In this document: positions 10,660 to 19,800 of the stretch, in pieces
How positions within the stretch are numbered: the first letter of the stretch is position 1
Layout of the letters: every line of letters begins with the position of its first letter
Assembly (NCBI RefSeq): GCF_041270065.1
Contig: NZ_CP065958.1
Coordinates: 1,674,001 to 1,738,000 of the forward strand
Length of the DNA: 64,000 nucleotides
Direction of reading: 5' to 3'
Source of the DNA: Streptomyces fradiae
GTDB taxonomy: Bacteria > Actinomycetota > Actinomycetes > Streptomycetales > Streptomycetaceae
Translations under genes and position numbers: made by a program
The notes under the pieces: generated by a model
What the model was told of the DNA's origin: nothing
The model's database searches: none
The model's input: only the letters and a program-made list of their open reading frames with translations

Positions 10660-12047
10660 GCCGCGTCAGCAAGCCGTACGAGATCGTCGAGCGGGCCCTT
10701 GAGCTGTCCCGTGCCGACGGGTGTGTCGTCATCGCCGACGAGGAGTCCTCGGCCAATCTGCGCTGGGCCGGCAACGCGCTCACCACCAACGGGGTGACCC
10801 GGGGCCGCACCCTCACCGTGATCGCGACCGTGGACGGCGCCCAGGGCGCGGCCTCCGGTGTGGTGTCGCGTTCGGCGGTGACCGCGGACGACCTGGAGCC
10901 GCTGGTGCGCGCGGCCGAGGAGGCGGCGCGGGCGGCCGGGCCGGCCGAGGACGCGCAGCCGCTGATCGAGGGCGTGCCGGTGTCGCCGGACTTCACCGAC
11001 GCCCCGGCCGAGACCTCCTCGGCGGTCTTCGACGCCTTCGCGCCGGCGCTCGGCGAGGCCTTCGCACGCGCGCGTGCGGGCGGCCGCGAGCTGTACGGCT
11101 TCGCCAACCACGAGCTGACCTCCAGCTACCTCGGCACGTCGACCGGGCTCCGGCTGCGGCACGACCAGCCGAACGGCACCCTGGAGCTCAACGCCAAGTC
11201 CCCGGACCGGACCCGCTCCGCGTGGGCCGGGCGCTCGACCCGGGACTTCAAGGACGTCGACCCGGCCGCGCTCGACGCCGAGCTGGCCACCCGGCTCGGC
11301 TGGGCGGAGCGGAGGATCGACCTGCCGGCCGGGCGGTACGAGACGCTGCTGCCACCGACCGCCGTGGCCGACCTGATGATCTACCAGCTGTGGTCGGCGG
11401 CGGCCCGGGACGCGGCCGAGGGCCGCACGGTCTTCTCCAAGCCCGGCGGCGGCACCCGGATCGGCGAGACCCTGTCGCCGCTCCCGCTGTCCCTGCGCAG
11501 CGACCCGCACGCGCCGGGCCTGGAGTCCGCGCCGTTCGTGATCGCGCACAGCTCGGGCGACGACTCCTCCGTCTTCGACAACGGTCTGCCGGTCGGTCCG
11601 GTCGACTGGGTACGGGACGGGAAGCTGGCCCATCTGGTCACCACCCGGCACACCGCGGGGCTCACCGGGCTGCCGATGGCGCCGGCCGCCGGGAACCTGA
11701 TCCTGGACGGCGGCGGCGAGAAGTCCCTGGAGGAGATGGTCGCGGCGACCGAGCGCGGTCTCCTTCTCACCTGCCTCTGGTACATCCGCGAGGTCGACCC
11801 GGCCACGCTGCTGCTCACCGGTCTCACCCGGGACGGCGTCTACCTGGTCGAGAACGGCGAGGTGGTCGGCGAGGTGAACAACTTCCGGTTCAACGAGTCG
11901 CCGGTCGACCTGCTGTCCCGGGCCACCGAGGCGGGCCGCACCGAGCAGACGCTGCCGCGCGAGTGGAGCGACTGGTTCACCCGGGCCGCGATGCCCGCCC
12001 TGCGGGTGCCGGACTTCAACATGAGCTCGGTCAGCAAGGGCGTCTGA
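10656..12047 (+). CDS. tldE: TldE/PmbA family protein, partner of TldD
   Basis: A 463-residue member of the TldD/PmbA fold without the HExxxH motif, as expected for the non-catalytic TldE/PmbA subunit. It overlaps the tldD stop by 4 bp (ATGA). Conserved segments include FVIAHSSGDDSS in the middle and NNFRFNESPVDLL near the end. In E. coli the two subunits form a barrel that admits only unfolded peptides to the TldD zinc site. No RiPP precursor or modification gene is visible nearby, so a housekeeping peptide-turnover role is the cautious reading. Confidence 0.92.
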
Positions 12048-12137
12048 CCCGGTCGGACCCGGGCCTGACCCGCTCGGACACGGCCTAGACTGGCCGGGAC
12101 AATTCTTTCCCGTATGCATCACGAGGAGACGGACGAC

Positions 12138-13403
12138 GTGACGGACATCGTCGACGAGCTGAAGTGGCGTGGGCTCTTCGCCCAGTCCACCGACGAGGAG
12201 GCCTTGCGCAAGGCCCTCGCGGACGGTCCCGTCACGTTCTATTGCGGTTTCGACCCGACCGCGGCCAGTCTCCACGTCGGCCACCTGGTCCAGGTCCTCA
12301 CCGTCCGCCGGCTCCAGCAGGCCGGGCACCGGCCGCTGGCGCTCGTCGGCGGGGCCACCGGCCAGATCGGCGACCCGCGGCCGACCGCAGAGCGCACCCT
12401 GAACGACCCGGAGACGGTCGCGAACTGGGTGAACCGGCTGCGTTCGCAGATCGAGCCGTTCCTGTCCTTCGAGGGCGAGAACGCCGCGGTCATGGTGAAC
12501 AACCTGGACTGGACCGCCGGCATGTCGGCGATCGAGTTCCTGCGGGACATCGGCAAGCACTTCCGGGTCAACAAGATGCTGACCAAGGACTCCGTGGCCC
12601 GGCGCCTGGAGTCCGAGCAGGGCATCAGCTACACCGAGTTCAGCTACCAGCTGCTCCAGGGCATGGACTTCCTGGAGCTGTACCGGCGGCACGGCTGCAC
12701 GCTGCAGCAGGGCGGCTCCGACCAGTGGGGCAACCTGGTGGCCGGCCTCGACCTGATCCACAAGCTGGAGCCGGAGGCGCAGGTCCACGCCCTGGCGACG
12801 CCGCTGATGGTGAAGGCCGACGGCACCAAGTTCGGCAAGACCGAGGGCGGCGCCGTCTGGCTGGACCCGGAGATGACCACGCCGTACGCGTTCTACCAGT
12901 TCTGGCTGAACGTCGACGACCGTGACATCTCCACGTACATGCGGATCCTGTCCTTCAAGTCCCGCGAGGAGCTTGAGGAGATGGAGAAGCAGACGGCGGA
13001 GCGGCCGCAGGCGCGCGCCGCGCAGCGCGCGCTCGCCGAGGAGCTCACCACCCTGGTGCACGGCGCCGACCAGTGCCGGGCCGTGATCGACGCGTCGAAG
13101 GCGCTGTTCGGCCAGGGCGAGCTCGGTGAGCTCGACGAGGCCACGCTGGCCGCGGCCCTCTCCGAGCTGCCGCACGCGCGCGTGGCGGAGCTCGGCCAGG
13201 TCGTCGACCTGTTCGCCGAGGTCGGTCTGGTGGCCAGCAAGTCGGCCGCCCGCCGCACGGTGAAGGAGGGCGGCGCCTACGTGAACAACGTGAAGGTGAC
13301 CGCCGAGGACGCCGTCGTGACGGCGGACGAGCTGCTGCACGGCCGCTGGCTGGTGCTGCGCCGGGGCAAGAAGAACCTGGCGGCGATCGAGGTCGGCGCC
13401 TAG
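12138..13403 (+). CDS. tyrS: Tyrosyl-tRNA synthetase
   Basis: Charges tRNA-Tyr in the cytosol. The 421-residue class I synthetase has the HIGH-type motif HVGH at residues 46-49, a tyrosine pocket in [12 protein letters not shown], the KMSKS-type loop KFGKT at 231-235, and a C-terminal S4 RNA-binding domain at about 355-421 ([16 protein letters not shown]). GTG 12138 with GAGGAGA upstream gives the usual start [13 protein letters not shown]; the ATG at 12114 would add eight non-conserved residues. A strong hairpin follows. I saw no T-box leader. Confidence 0.96.
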   Translation: MTDIVDELKWRGLFAQSTDEEALRKALADGPVTFYCGFDPTAASLHVGHLVQVLTVRRLQQAGHRPLALVGGATGQIGDPRPTAERTLNDPETVANWVNRLRSQIEPFLSFEGENAAVMVNNLDWTAGMSAIEFLRDIGKHFRVNKMLTKDSVARRLESEQGISYTEFSYQLLQGMDFLELYRRHGCTLQQGGSDQWGNLVAGLDLIHKLEPEAQVHALATPLMVKADGTKFGKTEGGAVWLDPEMTTPYAFYQFWLNVDDRDISTYMRILSFKSREELEEMEKQTAERPQARAAQRALAEELTTLVHGADQCRAVIDASKALFGQGELGELDEATLAAALSELPHARVAELGQVVDLFAEVGLVASKSAARRTVKEGGAYVNNVKVTAEDAVVTADELLHGRWLVLRRGKKNLAAIEVGA

Positions 13404-13428
13404 CCCCTCGTACCCGCAAGGGCTTACG

Positions 13429-13473
13429 CCGGAGGCCCGGTACGCGCGTTCCCGCGCCGTACCGGGCCTCCGG
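13429..13473 (+). terminator. Terminator after tyrS
   Basis: Long inverted repeat: arms CCGGAGGCCCGGTACG and CGTACCGGGCCTCCGG flank a short CG-rich loop, 25 bp past the tyrS stop. It sits before a convergent gene, so it may serve both strands. Confidence 0.85.
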
Positions 13474-13506
13474 TCGTTGTCCGCCCGTGCGATCAGGGCC
13501 GCGTGA

Positions 13507-13782
13507 TCAGGCCCGCTGTCTGCCGCCCTTGATCGAGGCCCACAGCATGTCGCCCACGCCGACCACGGCGACGGCACCGATGAGCTGCAGGAGGTGACGG
13601 GTCCAGTCGATGCCCCTGGTGTCGTTGACCCCGATCCAGGTCGCGACCGCGTTGCCGAGCACACTGCCCAGAATGCCGAACACGGTCGTCAGCCACAGCG
13701 GGATCTGCTGCTTGCCCGGCAGGATCGCCTTGGCGATCAGTCCCAGGACGAAGCCCACAATGATCGCCCACAACCAACTCAT
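13507..13782 (-). CDS. GlsB/YeaQ/YmgE family stress-response membrane protein
   Basis: A 91-residue integral membrane protein. MSWLWAIIVGFVLGLIAKAI begins the first helix, GKQQIPLW marks the short loop, and a Gly-rich second segment (TTVFGILGSVLGNAVA) carries the family's GxxGxxxG pattern. A further hydrophobic segment lies near the C-terminus. The family is tied to general or acid stress in bacteria and to Gls24/Asp23 operons in Gram-positives; biochemical role unknown. ATG 13782 has a GAGGCGA site just upstream. It converges on tyrS. Confidence 0.88.
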   Translation of the reverse strand: MSWLWAIIVGFVLGLIAKAILPGKQQIPLWLTTVFGILGSVLGNAVATWIGVNDTRGIDWTRHLLQLIGAVAVVGVGDMLWASIKGGRQRA

Positions 13783-13965
13783 CGTCGCCTCCTCGTGCAC
13801 AGGTGTGCCCAGTCTCGGCCCGTCCGCCATACGGCGCATGTCGGACGAGGCCATACGGACGAGGTCAGACGTGCCCCGGCCTCCTCGGTGGGGGACGCCG
13901 GGCGTACGGTGGAAGGAGGACCGGACCGGGGAGGGTCCGGCACGGTGTGCGGGTGGTGGAACGTG

Positions 13966-14322
13966 ATGCTGAAGCATGGCGGTGGCGAGGTCTTCCGGAT
14001 CACCGGGGCCCGGCAGGGCCTTGCCGAGGACGTGCGCGGGCGGCAGCGCCGGTACGTGATCTCGATGTCGATCCGCACCCTCTCGGTGATCGCCGCGGCC
14101 TCGCTGTGGAACGTGGAGCGGTACGTGGCGATCGTGGCGCTGGTGATCGGCGCCGTGCTCCCGTACATCGCGGTGGTGATCGCCAACGCCGGCCGGGAGA
14201 ACGCCCCGTCCCTCCCGTCCACGTTCGTCCCGACTCCGCTGCGGCCGGCGCTGACGGCGAAGCCCTCGAAGGATGCCGAATCGGACACCGGAACGGCGAC
14301 GCCGAGCGATCACACAGCGTGA
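13966..14322 (+). CDS. DUF3099 domain membrane protein
   Basis: A 118-residue protein with the DUF3099 region near the N-terminus (FRITGARQGLAEDVRGRQRR), two adjacent hydrophobic helices (about 30-50 and 53-77), and a Pro/Thr-rich tail. DUF3099 is a two-helix actinobacterial membrane family of unknown function. The start is uncertain: ATG 13966 is used here, and a GTG three bases upstream is also in frame. It is divergent from the GlsB-type gene. Confidence 0.78.
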   Translation: MLKHGGGEVFRITGARQGLAEDVRGRQRRYVISMSIRTLSVIAAASLWNVERYVAIVALVIGAVLPYIAVVIANAGRENAPSLPSTFVPTPLRPALTAKPSKDAESDTGTATPSDHTA

Positions 14323-14491
14323 GCGGAAAGCTCAGGAAAAGCTCAGATCAATCATGAAGTTCCGGTGCACCGCACCCCATCCCCCGTGACATACTGCCTA
14401 CGCGCTCCGCATCCCCCGTCGGAGCGACGGACCGATGCCGGGCAGCTCCCCCCGTGGCTGCTCGGCATCGCCCTTGCTGGACAATGATCGG

Positions 14492-14725
14492 GTGATCCTG
14501 GGTCCAGTGAGCGAAGACAAGCCGATCTGTTCCGCGAAGGGGTGCCGGGCCGACGCGGTCTGGGTCCTCGCCTGGAACAACCCCAAGCTGCACACGCCGG
14601 AGCGGCGCAAGACGTGGCTGGCGTGCGACGAGCACCGCGAACATCTGTCGCAGTTCCTGGGCGTACGGGGCTTCCTGAAGGATGTCGTCGCGCTGAGCGA
14701 GTGGGACTCGACCGCCGAGGGCTGA
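14492..14725 (+). CDS. Conserved small protein with a probable zinc site
   Basis: About 77 residues, cytosolic. Conserved cysteines and histidines occur as CSAKGC near the start and CDEHREH in the second half, an arrangement that would suit a treble-clef or zinc-knuckle site. A Trp-rich stretch (AVWVLAWNNPK) lies between them. Three starts are possible: ATG 14435, GTG 14492 and GTG 14507. None has a convincing ribosome-binding site; 14492 is chosen because the recognisable sequence begins after it. Function unknown. It converges on moaA with a 4-bp gap. Confidence 0.68.
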   Translation: MILGPVSEDKPICSAKGCRADAVWVLAWNNPKLHTPERRKTWLACDEHREHLSQFLGVRGFLKDVVALSEWDSTAEG

Positions 14726-14729
14726 CCGC

Positions 14730-15719
14730 TCAGCCGCCGATCGCCGACATCGGGCGATCCGGCTGGAGGAAGTCCGGGTCGTCGAGGCCGGAGCCGGCCT
14801 TCTTGCCCCACATGGCCTTCTTCCAGATCTCGGCGATCACCGCGTCGGGCGCGTCCGAGCGCAGTGCCGCCCGCAGGTCCGTCTCCTCGGTGGCGAACAG
14901 ACAGGTGCGGACCTGGCCGTCGGCGGTGAGGCGGGTGCGGTCGCAGGCGCGGCAGAAGGGGCGGGTCACGGAGGCGATGACGCCGACGGTGTGCGGGCCG
15001 CCGTCGACGACCCAGCGCTCGGCGGGGGCGGAGCCGCGCTCGCCGGCGCCCTCGGCGTCGAGGGTGAAGCGGGTGCGGAGCGACTCCAGGATGTCCCCGG
15101 CGGTGATCATGCCGTCGCGCTTCCAGCCGTGCTGGGCATCGAGCGGCATCTGCTCGATGAAGCGGAGCTCGTAACTCTGCTCCATGGCCCAGGCGAGCAG
15201 GTCGGGGGCCTCGTCGTCGTTGAGCCCGGGCATCAGGACGGCGTTGATCTTGACCGGGGTGAGGCCGGCGTCGCGGGCGGCGGCCATGCCGTCGAGGACG
15301 TCGTGGTGCCGGTCGCGGCGGGTGAGGGTCTTGAAGACCTCGGGGCGCAGGGTGTCGAGCGAGACGTTGACCCGGTCGAGGCCGGCCGCCTTGAGGGCGG
15401 CGGCGGTGCGCTTGAGTCCGATGCCGTTGGTGGTCAGCGACAGCTTGGGGCGGGGGGCGAGGGCGGCGCAGCGCTCGACGATGCCGACGAGGCCGGGGCG
15501 GAGCAGCGGCTCGCCGCCGGTGAAGCGGACCTCGGTGACGCCGAGCTCGGTGACGGCGATCCGGACCAGCCGGACGATCTCGTCGTCGGTGAGCAGATCG
15601 GGCTTGGCCAGCCACTGCAGGCCCTCTTCCGGCATGCAGTAGGTGCAGCGCAGATTGCACCGGTCCGTGAGGGAGACCCGCAGGTCGGTGGCCACGCGGC
15701 CGTAGGTGTCGATGAGCAC
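14730..15719 (-). CDS. moaA: GTP 3',8-cyclase MoaA (molybdenum cofactor synthesis)
   Basis: A radical-SAM enzyme converting GTP to 3',8-cyclo-7,8-dihydro-GTP, the first step of molybdopterin synthesis. The 329-residue product has the SAM cluster Cys21, Cys25 and Cys28 in CNLRCTYC, and a second C-terminal cluster in CRACDRTRLTADGQVRTC. FTGGEPLLR is the SAM-binding GGE motif. The family's C-terminal GG pair is present near the end (MSAIGG). Start is GTG 15719 after a run of AGGGAGGGGG. No other moa gene is adjacent. Confidence 0.95.
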   Translation of the reverse strand: MLIDTYGRVATDLRVSLTDRCNLRCTYCMPEEGLQWLAKPDLLTDDEIVRLVRIAVTELGVTEVRFTGGEPLLRPGLVGIVERCAALAPRPKLSLTTNGIGLKRTAAALKAAGLDRVNVSLDTLRPEVFKTLTRRDRHHDVLDGMAAARDAGLTPVKINAVLMPGLNDDEAPDLLAWAMEQSYELRFIEQMPLDAQHGWKRDGMITAGDILESLRTRFTLDAEGAGERGSAPAERWVVDGGPHTVGVIASVTRPFCRACDRTRLTADGQVRTCLFATEETDLRAALRSDAPDAVIAEIWKKAMWGKKAGSGLDDPDFLQPDRPMSAIGG

Positions 15720-15811
15720 TGGGCCCCCTCCCTCTCTGACGGTTCGCTTCGTGTTCGAGCCTACGTGACGCCTCGGACACTGGGCACGGGCCGATTGTCA
15801 CGAGGACGGGG

Positions 15812-15845
15812 CCGGCCGCGTCGTAGAACTCTACGACGCGGCCGG
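15812..15845 (-). terminator. Terminator after the symporter operon
   Basis: Perfect 15-bp stem: CCGGCCGCGTCGTAG (15812-15826), loop AACT, CTACGACGCGGCCGG (15831-15845). It lies 39 bp beyond the symporter stop reading leftward. Confidence 0.85.
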
Positions 15846-15884
15846 TGGTTCATCGCGGAACGTATACGACCCGCTGCGCTCCGG

Positions 15885-17552
15885 TCAGTGCTTGATCGCG
15901 GAGGCGACGCCGACGCCGGTGAGGGACTTGACCTCCAGTTCGGCGTACTTGCCCTTGTCCGGCTCCTCCTTGGAGAGGAGGGAACCGAGCCAGCCGAGGA
16001 GGAAGCCGAGCGGGATGGAGATCAGGCCCGGGTTCTCCAGCGGGAACCAGTGGAAGTCGACGCCCTTGATCATGGAGGCCGGGCCGCCGGAGACGACCGG
16101 GGAGAAGATGACGAGGAGGACGGAGGAGATCAGGCCGCCGTAGATCGACCAGAGCGCGCCCTGGGTGGTGAACCGCTTCCAGAAGAGCGAGTAGAGGATC
16201 GTCGGCAGGTTGGCCGAGGCGGCGACGGCGAAGGCGAGGGCGACCAGGCCGGCGACGTTGAGGTCGCGGGCGAGGGCGCCGAGCGCGATCGACACGATGC
16301 CGATGATGACGGTGGACCAGCGGGCGGCCCGCATCTCCTCCTTCTCGGTGGCCTTCCCGCGCTTGATCACGTTGGCGTAGATGTCGTGCGCGAAGGACGA
16401 GGAGGAGGCAAGCGTCAGTCCGGCGACCACGGCGAGGATGGTGGCGAAGGCGACGGCGGAGATGACGGCGAGGAGGATCGCGCCGGAGGTGGAGTCGGCG
16501 CCGCCGCCGACCTCCATGGCGGCGAGCGGGGCCGCCGTGTTGCCCGCCTTGTTGGACGCCATGATGGTGTCGCTGCCGAGCAGGGCGGCGGCGCCGAAGC
16601 CGAGGACGATCGTCATCAGGTAGAAGGCGCCGATGATGCCGATGGCCCAGTTGACCGACTTCCGGGCGGCCTTGGCGGTCGGCACCGTGTAGAAGCGGAT
16701 GAGGATGTGCGGCAGGCCGGCGGTGCCGAGGACGAGCGCGATGCCGAGCGACAGGAAGTCCAGCTTGGAGGTGGCGGTGACGCCGTACTTGAGGCCGGGC
16801 TCCAGGAAGGCGTCGCCCTTGCCGCTGTGGGTGGCGGCGGCGCCGAGCAGCTCGGAGAGGTTGAAGTGGAACTTCCACAGGATGAGGAAGGTGATGAGCA
16901 CGGTGCCCGCGATGAGGAGCACGGCCTTCACCATCTGGACCCAGGTGGTGCCCTTCATGCCGCCGATCGTCACGTAGACGATCATCAGGACGCCGACCAG
17001 GGCGACGATCGCGATCTTGCCGCCGTCGCTGGTGATGCCGAGGAGCAGTGAGACGAGGACGCCGGCGCCGGCCATCTGGGCGAGCAGGTAGAAGATCGAG
17101 ACGACGATGGTGGAGGTGCCGGCGGCGGTGCGGACGGGGCGCTGGCGCATCCGGTAGGCGAGGACGTCGCCCATGGTGAAGCGGCCGGAGTTGCGCAGCG
17201 GTTCGGCGACCAGGAGCAGCGCGACGAGCCAGGCGACGAGGAAGCCGATGGAGTAGAGGAAGCCGTCGTAGCCGTAGAGGGCGATGGCGCCGCTGATGCC
17301 GAGGAAGGACGCGGCGGACATGTAGTCGCCGGAGATCGCGAGGCCGTTCTGGAAGCCGGTGAACTGGCCGCCGCCGGCGTAGAAGTCGGCGGCGGAGCGG
17401 GTCTGCCGGCCGGCCCAGACGGTGATGACGAGGGTGGCGAGGACGAAGGCCGCGAACAGGGAGATGATCAGCGTCCGGTGCTCGCTGGTCGCGTTGCCGG
17501 CGGCGAGCAGGTGGACGGGGTCGGCGAGGGGGCTGCCGAGGGCGGTGCTCAT
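15885..17552 (-). CDS. Sodium:solute symporter, acetate permease ActP-like
   Basis: A 555-residue SSS-family cation symporter with 13-14 hydrophobic segments. The family signature follows the first helices: SAADFYAGGGQFTGFQNG, then GDYMSAASFLG. It overlaps the upstream DUF485 gene by 4 bp. That pairing is the YjcH-ActP arrangement of acetate/short monocarboxylate uptake, so acetate or a similar acid is the likely substrate (inference from family and context). A perfect hairpin follows the stop. Confidence 0.9.
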   Translation of the reverse strand: MSTALGSPLADPVHLLAAGNATSEHRTLIISLFAAFVLATLVITVWAGRQTRSAADFYAGGGQFTGFQNGLAISGDYMSAASFLGISGAIALYGYDGFLYSIGFLVAWLVALLLVAEPLRNSGRFTMGDVLAYRMRQRPVRTAAGTSTIVVSIFYLLAQMAGAGVLVSLLLGITSDGGKIAIVALVGVLMIVYVTIGGMKGTTWVQMVKAVLLIAGTVLITFLILWKFHFNLSELLGAAATHSGKGDAFLEPGLKYGVTATSKLDFLSLGIALVLGTAGLPHILIRFYTVPTAKAARKSVNWAIGIIGAFYLMTIVLGFGAAALLGSDTIMASNKAGNTAAPLAAMEVGGGADSTSGAILLAVISAVAFATILAVVAGLTLASSSSFAHDIYANVIKRGKATEKEEMRAARWSTVIIGIVSIALGALARDLNVAGLVALAFAVAASANLPTILYSLFWKRFTTQGALWSIYGGLISSVLLVIFSPVVSGGPASMIKGVDFHWFPLENPGLISIPLGFLLGWLGSLLSKEEPDKGKYAELEVKSLTGVGVASAIKH

Positions 17553-17962
17553 GCGTCGGCCTCCGTACGGGATTCCATGTGCTGCTTGATGGCCTCGGCC
17601 TGCGGGTCCAGGCGGTTGGCGGCGTGCCGCGAGTAGAGCCAGGCGATGAGGAAGGTGGTGGCGAACTGGGCGAGGCCGAGGACCAGGGCCACGTTGACGT
17701 TGCCGAAGACCTTGGTGCCCATGAAGCCGCCCGCGTAGTTGGAGAGCAGCACATAGAGCAGGTACCAGGCGATGAAGGCGATCGTCAGGGGGAAGGCGAA
17801 GGAGCGGTAGGTGCGGCGCAGTTCGCCGAACTCGGCGCTCTGCTGCACCTCGGTGAACTCCTCGGTGGTGGGACCGGCCGGGGTTGCGGCGTCCGTGCTG
17901 GTTCGGGGTGGCGGCGGGGCGTCGGTGGCCACGGAATCTCCTCGGGCGGTGGGCAGGGACAT
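17549..17962 (-). CDS. DUF485 membrane protein, YjcH-like partner of the symporter
   Basis: A 137-residue protein with a disordered Thr/Pro N-terminus (about 1-35), the DUF485 core, and two transmembrane helices at about 55-75 and 88-110 joined by a short Gly/Asn loop. The core starts SAEFGELRRTYRSFAFP, the family hallmark. It is translationally coupled to the ActP-like symporter (4-bp overlap). In E. coli yjcH is the equivalent gene ahead of actP. An in-frame GTG ten codons downstream is an alternative start. Divergent from the subtilase gene. Confidence 0.87.
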   Translation of the reverse strand: MSLPTARGDSVATDAPPPPRTSTDAATPAGPTTEEFTEVQQSAEFGELRRTYRSFAFPLTIAFIAWYLLYVLLSNYAGGFMGTKVFGNVNVALVLGLAQFATTFLIAWLYSRHAANRLDPQAEAIKQHMESRTEADA

Positions 17963-18197
17963 GGGGGCCTCGCTGGGGGTGGGGAGGACGGGGTTCCGGC
18001 CGGAACCCCTCCCCTGATCAACGGCACGGAGCGCGCGGCGAAGTGGTTCACCGGAGTGGTTTTCTCAGCCGGGATCTTCATGAAGTCTTCTCAACTCATT
18101 GATGAGCGGGGAAGATCGGCGATAGCTTCACTCGTCATGCACCTGCCCGGCCGCACATCGGCGCCCGGGCAGCACGGACGGATGATGTGGAGAACCC
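17963..18197. promoter_or_regulatory. Divergent promoter region with two short palindromes
   Basis: Between the symporter operon and the secreted protease lie CTTCATGAAG (18076-18085, perfect) and CTCATTGATGAG (18095-18106, five-base arms), in a stretch that is AT-richer than its surroundings. They are plausible operator or promoter elements for the protease. No regulator gene is adjacent. Confidence 0.4.
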
Positions 18198-19736
18198 ATG
18201 GCTCATCTGGGATCGCGGCGCGGTCGAGTACTCGCTCTGCCGGCCGGTCTCGCGCTCACGGCCTCGCTCGGCTTCCTTCCCGCCGGCGCCGCCTCGGCCG
18301 CGGAGCTGTCCGACGCCCCGGCGGCCGCCGTGGCCACGGACGGGCCGAAGCTCAGCTACGTGGTGAACGTCGCGGGCGGCAGCAAGACGCCGGCGATGGT
18401 GCGCAAGGCGATAGCCGCAGCGGGCGGTGAGGTGGTCGTGTCCTACGACCGGATAGGCGTGATCGTCGTCCACTCCCAGAACCCCGCGTTCGCGCAGACG
18501 ATCCGCAAGGCGCCCGGTGTGGTGTCGGCGGGCGCGACCCGTACGGCGCCGCTGCAGGCCGCGACGGACGACTCGGTGGGCGAGGGCGCGCAGGAGTTGA
18601 CCCCGGCGGAGATCAAGGCCGCGACGGCCGCCGCCTCCGGCGATCAGGACCCGCTGGAGCCGCTGCAGTGGGACCTGCCGGCCATCAAGGCCGACAAGGC
18701 GCACGAGAAGACCCTCGGCAGCCGGAACGTCACGGTCGGCATCATCGACACCGGTGTGGACGACACCCACCCGGACCTGGCGCCGAACTTCGACGCCGCC
18801 GCCTCCGCGAACTGCGTGAGCGGCAAGGCCGACACGACGCCCGGCTCGTGGCGTCCGAAGCCGGGCGAGAGCGACCACGGCACGCACGTGGCGGGCACCA
18901 TCGGCGCCGCGAAGAACGGCATCGGCGTGACGGGTGTCGCGCCCGGCGTGAAGCTGGCCGGCATCAAGGTGTCCACCCCGGACGGCTTCTTCTACACGGA
19001 GGCCGTGGTCTGCGGCTTCGTGTGGGCGGCCGAGCACGGTGTCGACGTCACCAACAACAGCTACTACACCGACCCGTGGATGTTCGCCTGCAAGAACGAC
19101 GAGGACCAGAAGGCCCTCATCGAGGCGGTCACACGTGCGACCCGGTACGCGGAGAAGAAGGGCACCGTCAACGTGGCGGCGGCCGGCAACTCCAAGTTCG
19201 ACCTGGCGGCGGACTCGATCCTGGACACAAGCAGCCCGAACGACACCACTTCGGGCGACCGGGTCATCGACCCGAAGGAGTGCTTCATCTACCCGGGGAT
19301 GCTGCCGGGCATGGTGACCGTCTCCGCGACCGGCGCCAAGGACCTGAAGGCGTCCTACTCCAACTACGGTCTGGGCGTCATCGACGTGGCGGCGCCGGGC
19401 GGCGACAAGACCGAGTGGCAGACCCCGGACGCCCCGGCGGTCAACGGCCGCATCCTGTCGACCACGGTCAACGGCGGCTACAACTACAAGGCCGGCACCT
19501 CGATGGCCTCGCCGCACGTGGCGGGCGTCCTCGCGCTGCTGAAGTCGACGCACCCGAAGGCGAGCCCGGCCGCGCTGAAGGCGCTCCTTTACGCGCAGGC
19601 CGACGAACGCGCCTGCACCAACCCGTACGACATCGAGGGCGACGGCACCGTCGACGCGGTGTGCGAGGGCGAGAAGGGCGACAACGGCTTCTACGGGGCC
19701 GGTCTGGTGGACGCGCTGGACGCGGTCCGCAAGTAG
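18198..19736 (+). CDS. Secreted subtilisin-like serine protease (S8 family)
   Basis: Extracellular protease of 512 residues. Signal peptide at about 1-34 (AGAASAAE). A propeptide follows at about 45-115 (YVVNVAGGSKTPAMVRKAI), probably an intramolecular chaperone. In the catalytic domain the triad is Asp184 in DTGVDD, His227 in DHGTHVAG and Ser435 in GTSMASPHVAG; the oxyanion Asn lies in AAAGNSKF. No C-terminal anchor is seen. ATG 18198 follows a GGAGAA site. A perfect 17-bp hairpin ends the transcript. Confidence 0.95.
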   Translation: MAHLGSRRGRVLALPAGLALTASLGFLPAGAASAAELSDAPAAAVATDGPKLSYVVNVAGGSKTPAMVRKAIAAAGGEVVVSYDRIGVIVVHSQNPAFAQTIRKAPGVVSAGATRTAPLQAATDDSVGEGAQELTPAEIKAATAAASGDQDPLEPLQWDLPAIKADKAHEKTLGSRNVTVGIIDTGVDDTHPDLAPNFDAAASANCVSGKADTTPGSWRPKPGESDHGTHVAGTIGAAKNGIGVTGVAPGVKLAGIKVSTPDGFFYTEAVVCGFVWAAEHGVDVTNNSYYTDPWMFACKNDEDQKALIEAVTRATRYAEKKGTVNVAAAGNSKFDLAADSILDTSSPNDTTSGDRVIDPKECFIYPGMLPGMVTVSATGAKDLKASYSNYGLGVIDVAAPGGDKTEWQTPDAPAVNGRILSTTVNGGYNYKAGTSMASPHVAGVLALLKSTHPKASPAALKALLYAQADERACTNPYDIEGDGTVDAVCEGEKGDNGFYGAGLVDALDAVRK

Positions 19737-19752
19737 TCTCCCGCTGTTCCGC

Positions 19753-19789
19753 AGAACCGCCCGTGGCACTGAGTGCCACGGGCGGTTCT
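19753..19789 (+). terminator. Terminator after the subtilase gene
   Basis: Perfect 17-bp stem: AGAACCGCCCGTGGCAC (19753-19769), loop TGA, GTGCCACGGGCGGTTCT (19773-19789). It ends 11 bp before the next gene's start. Confidence 0.88.
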
Positions 19790-19800
19790 ATGGTGTGCTC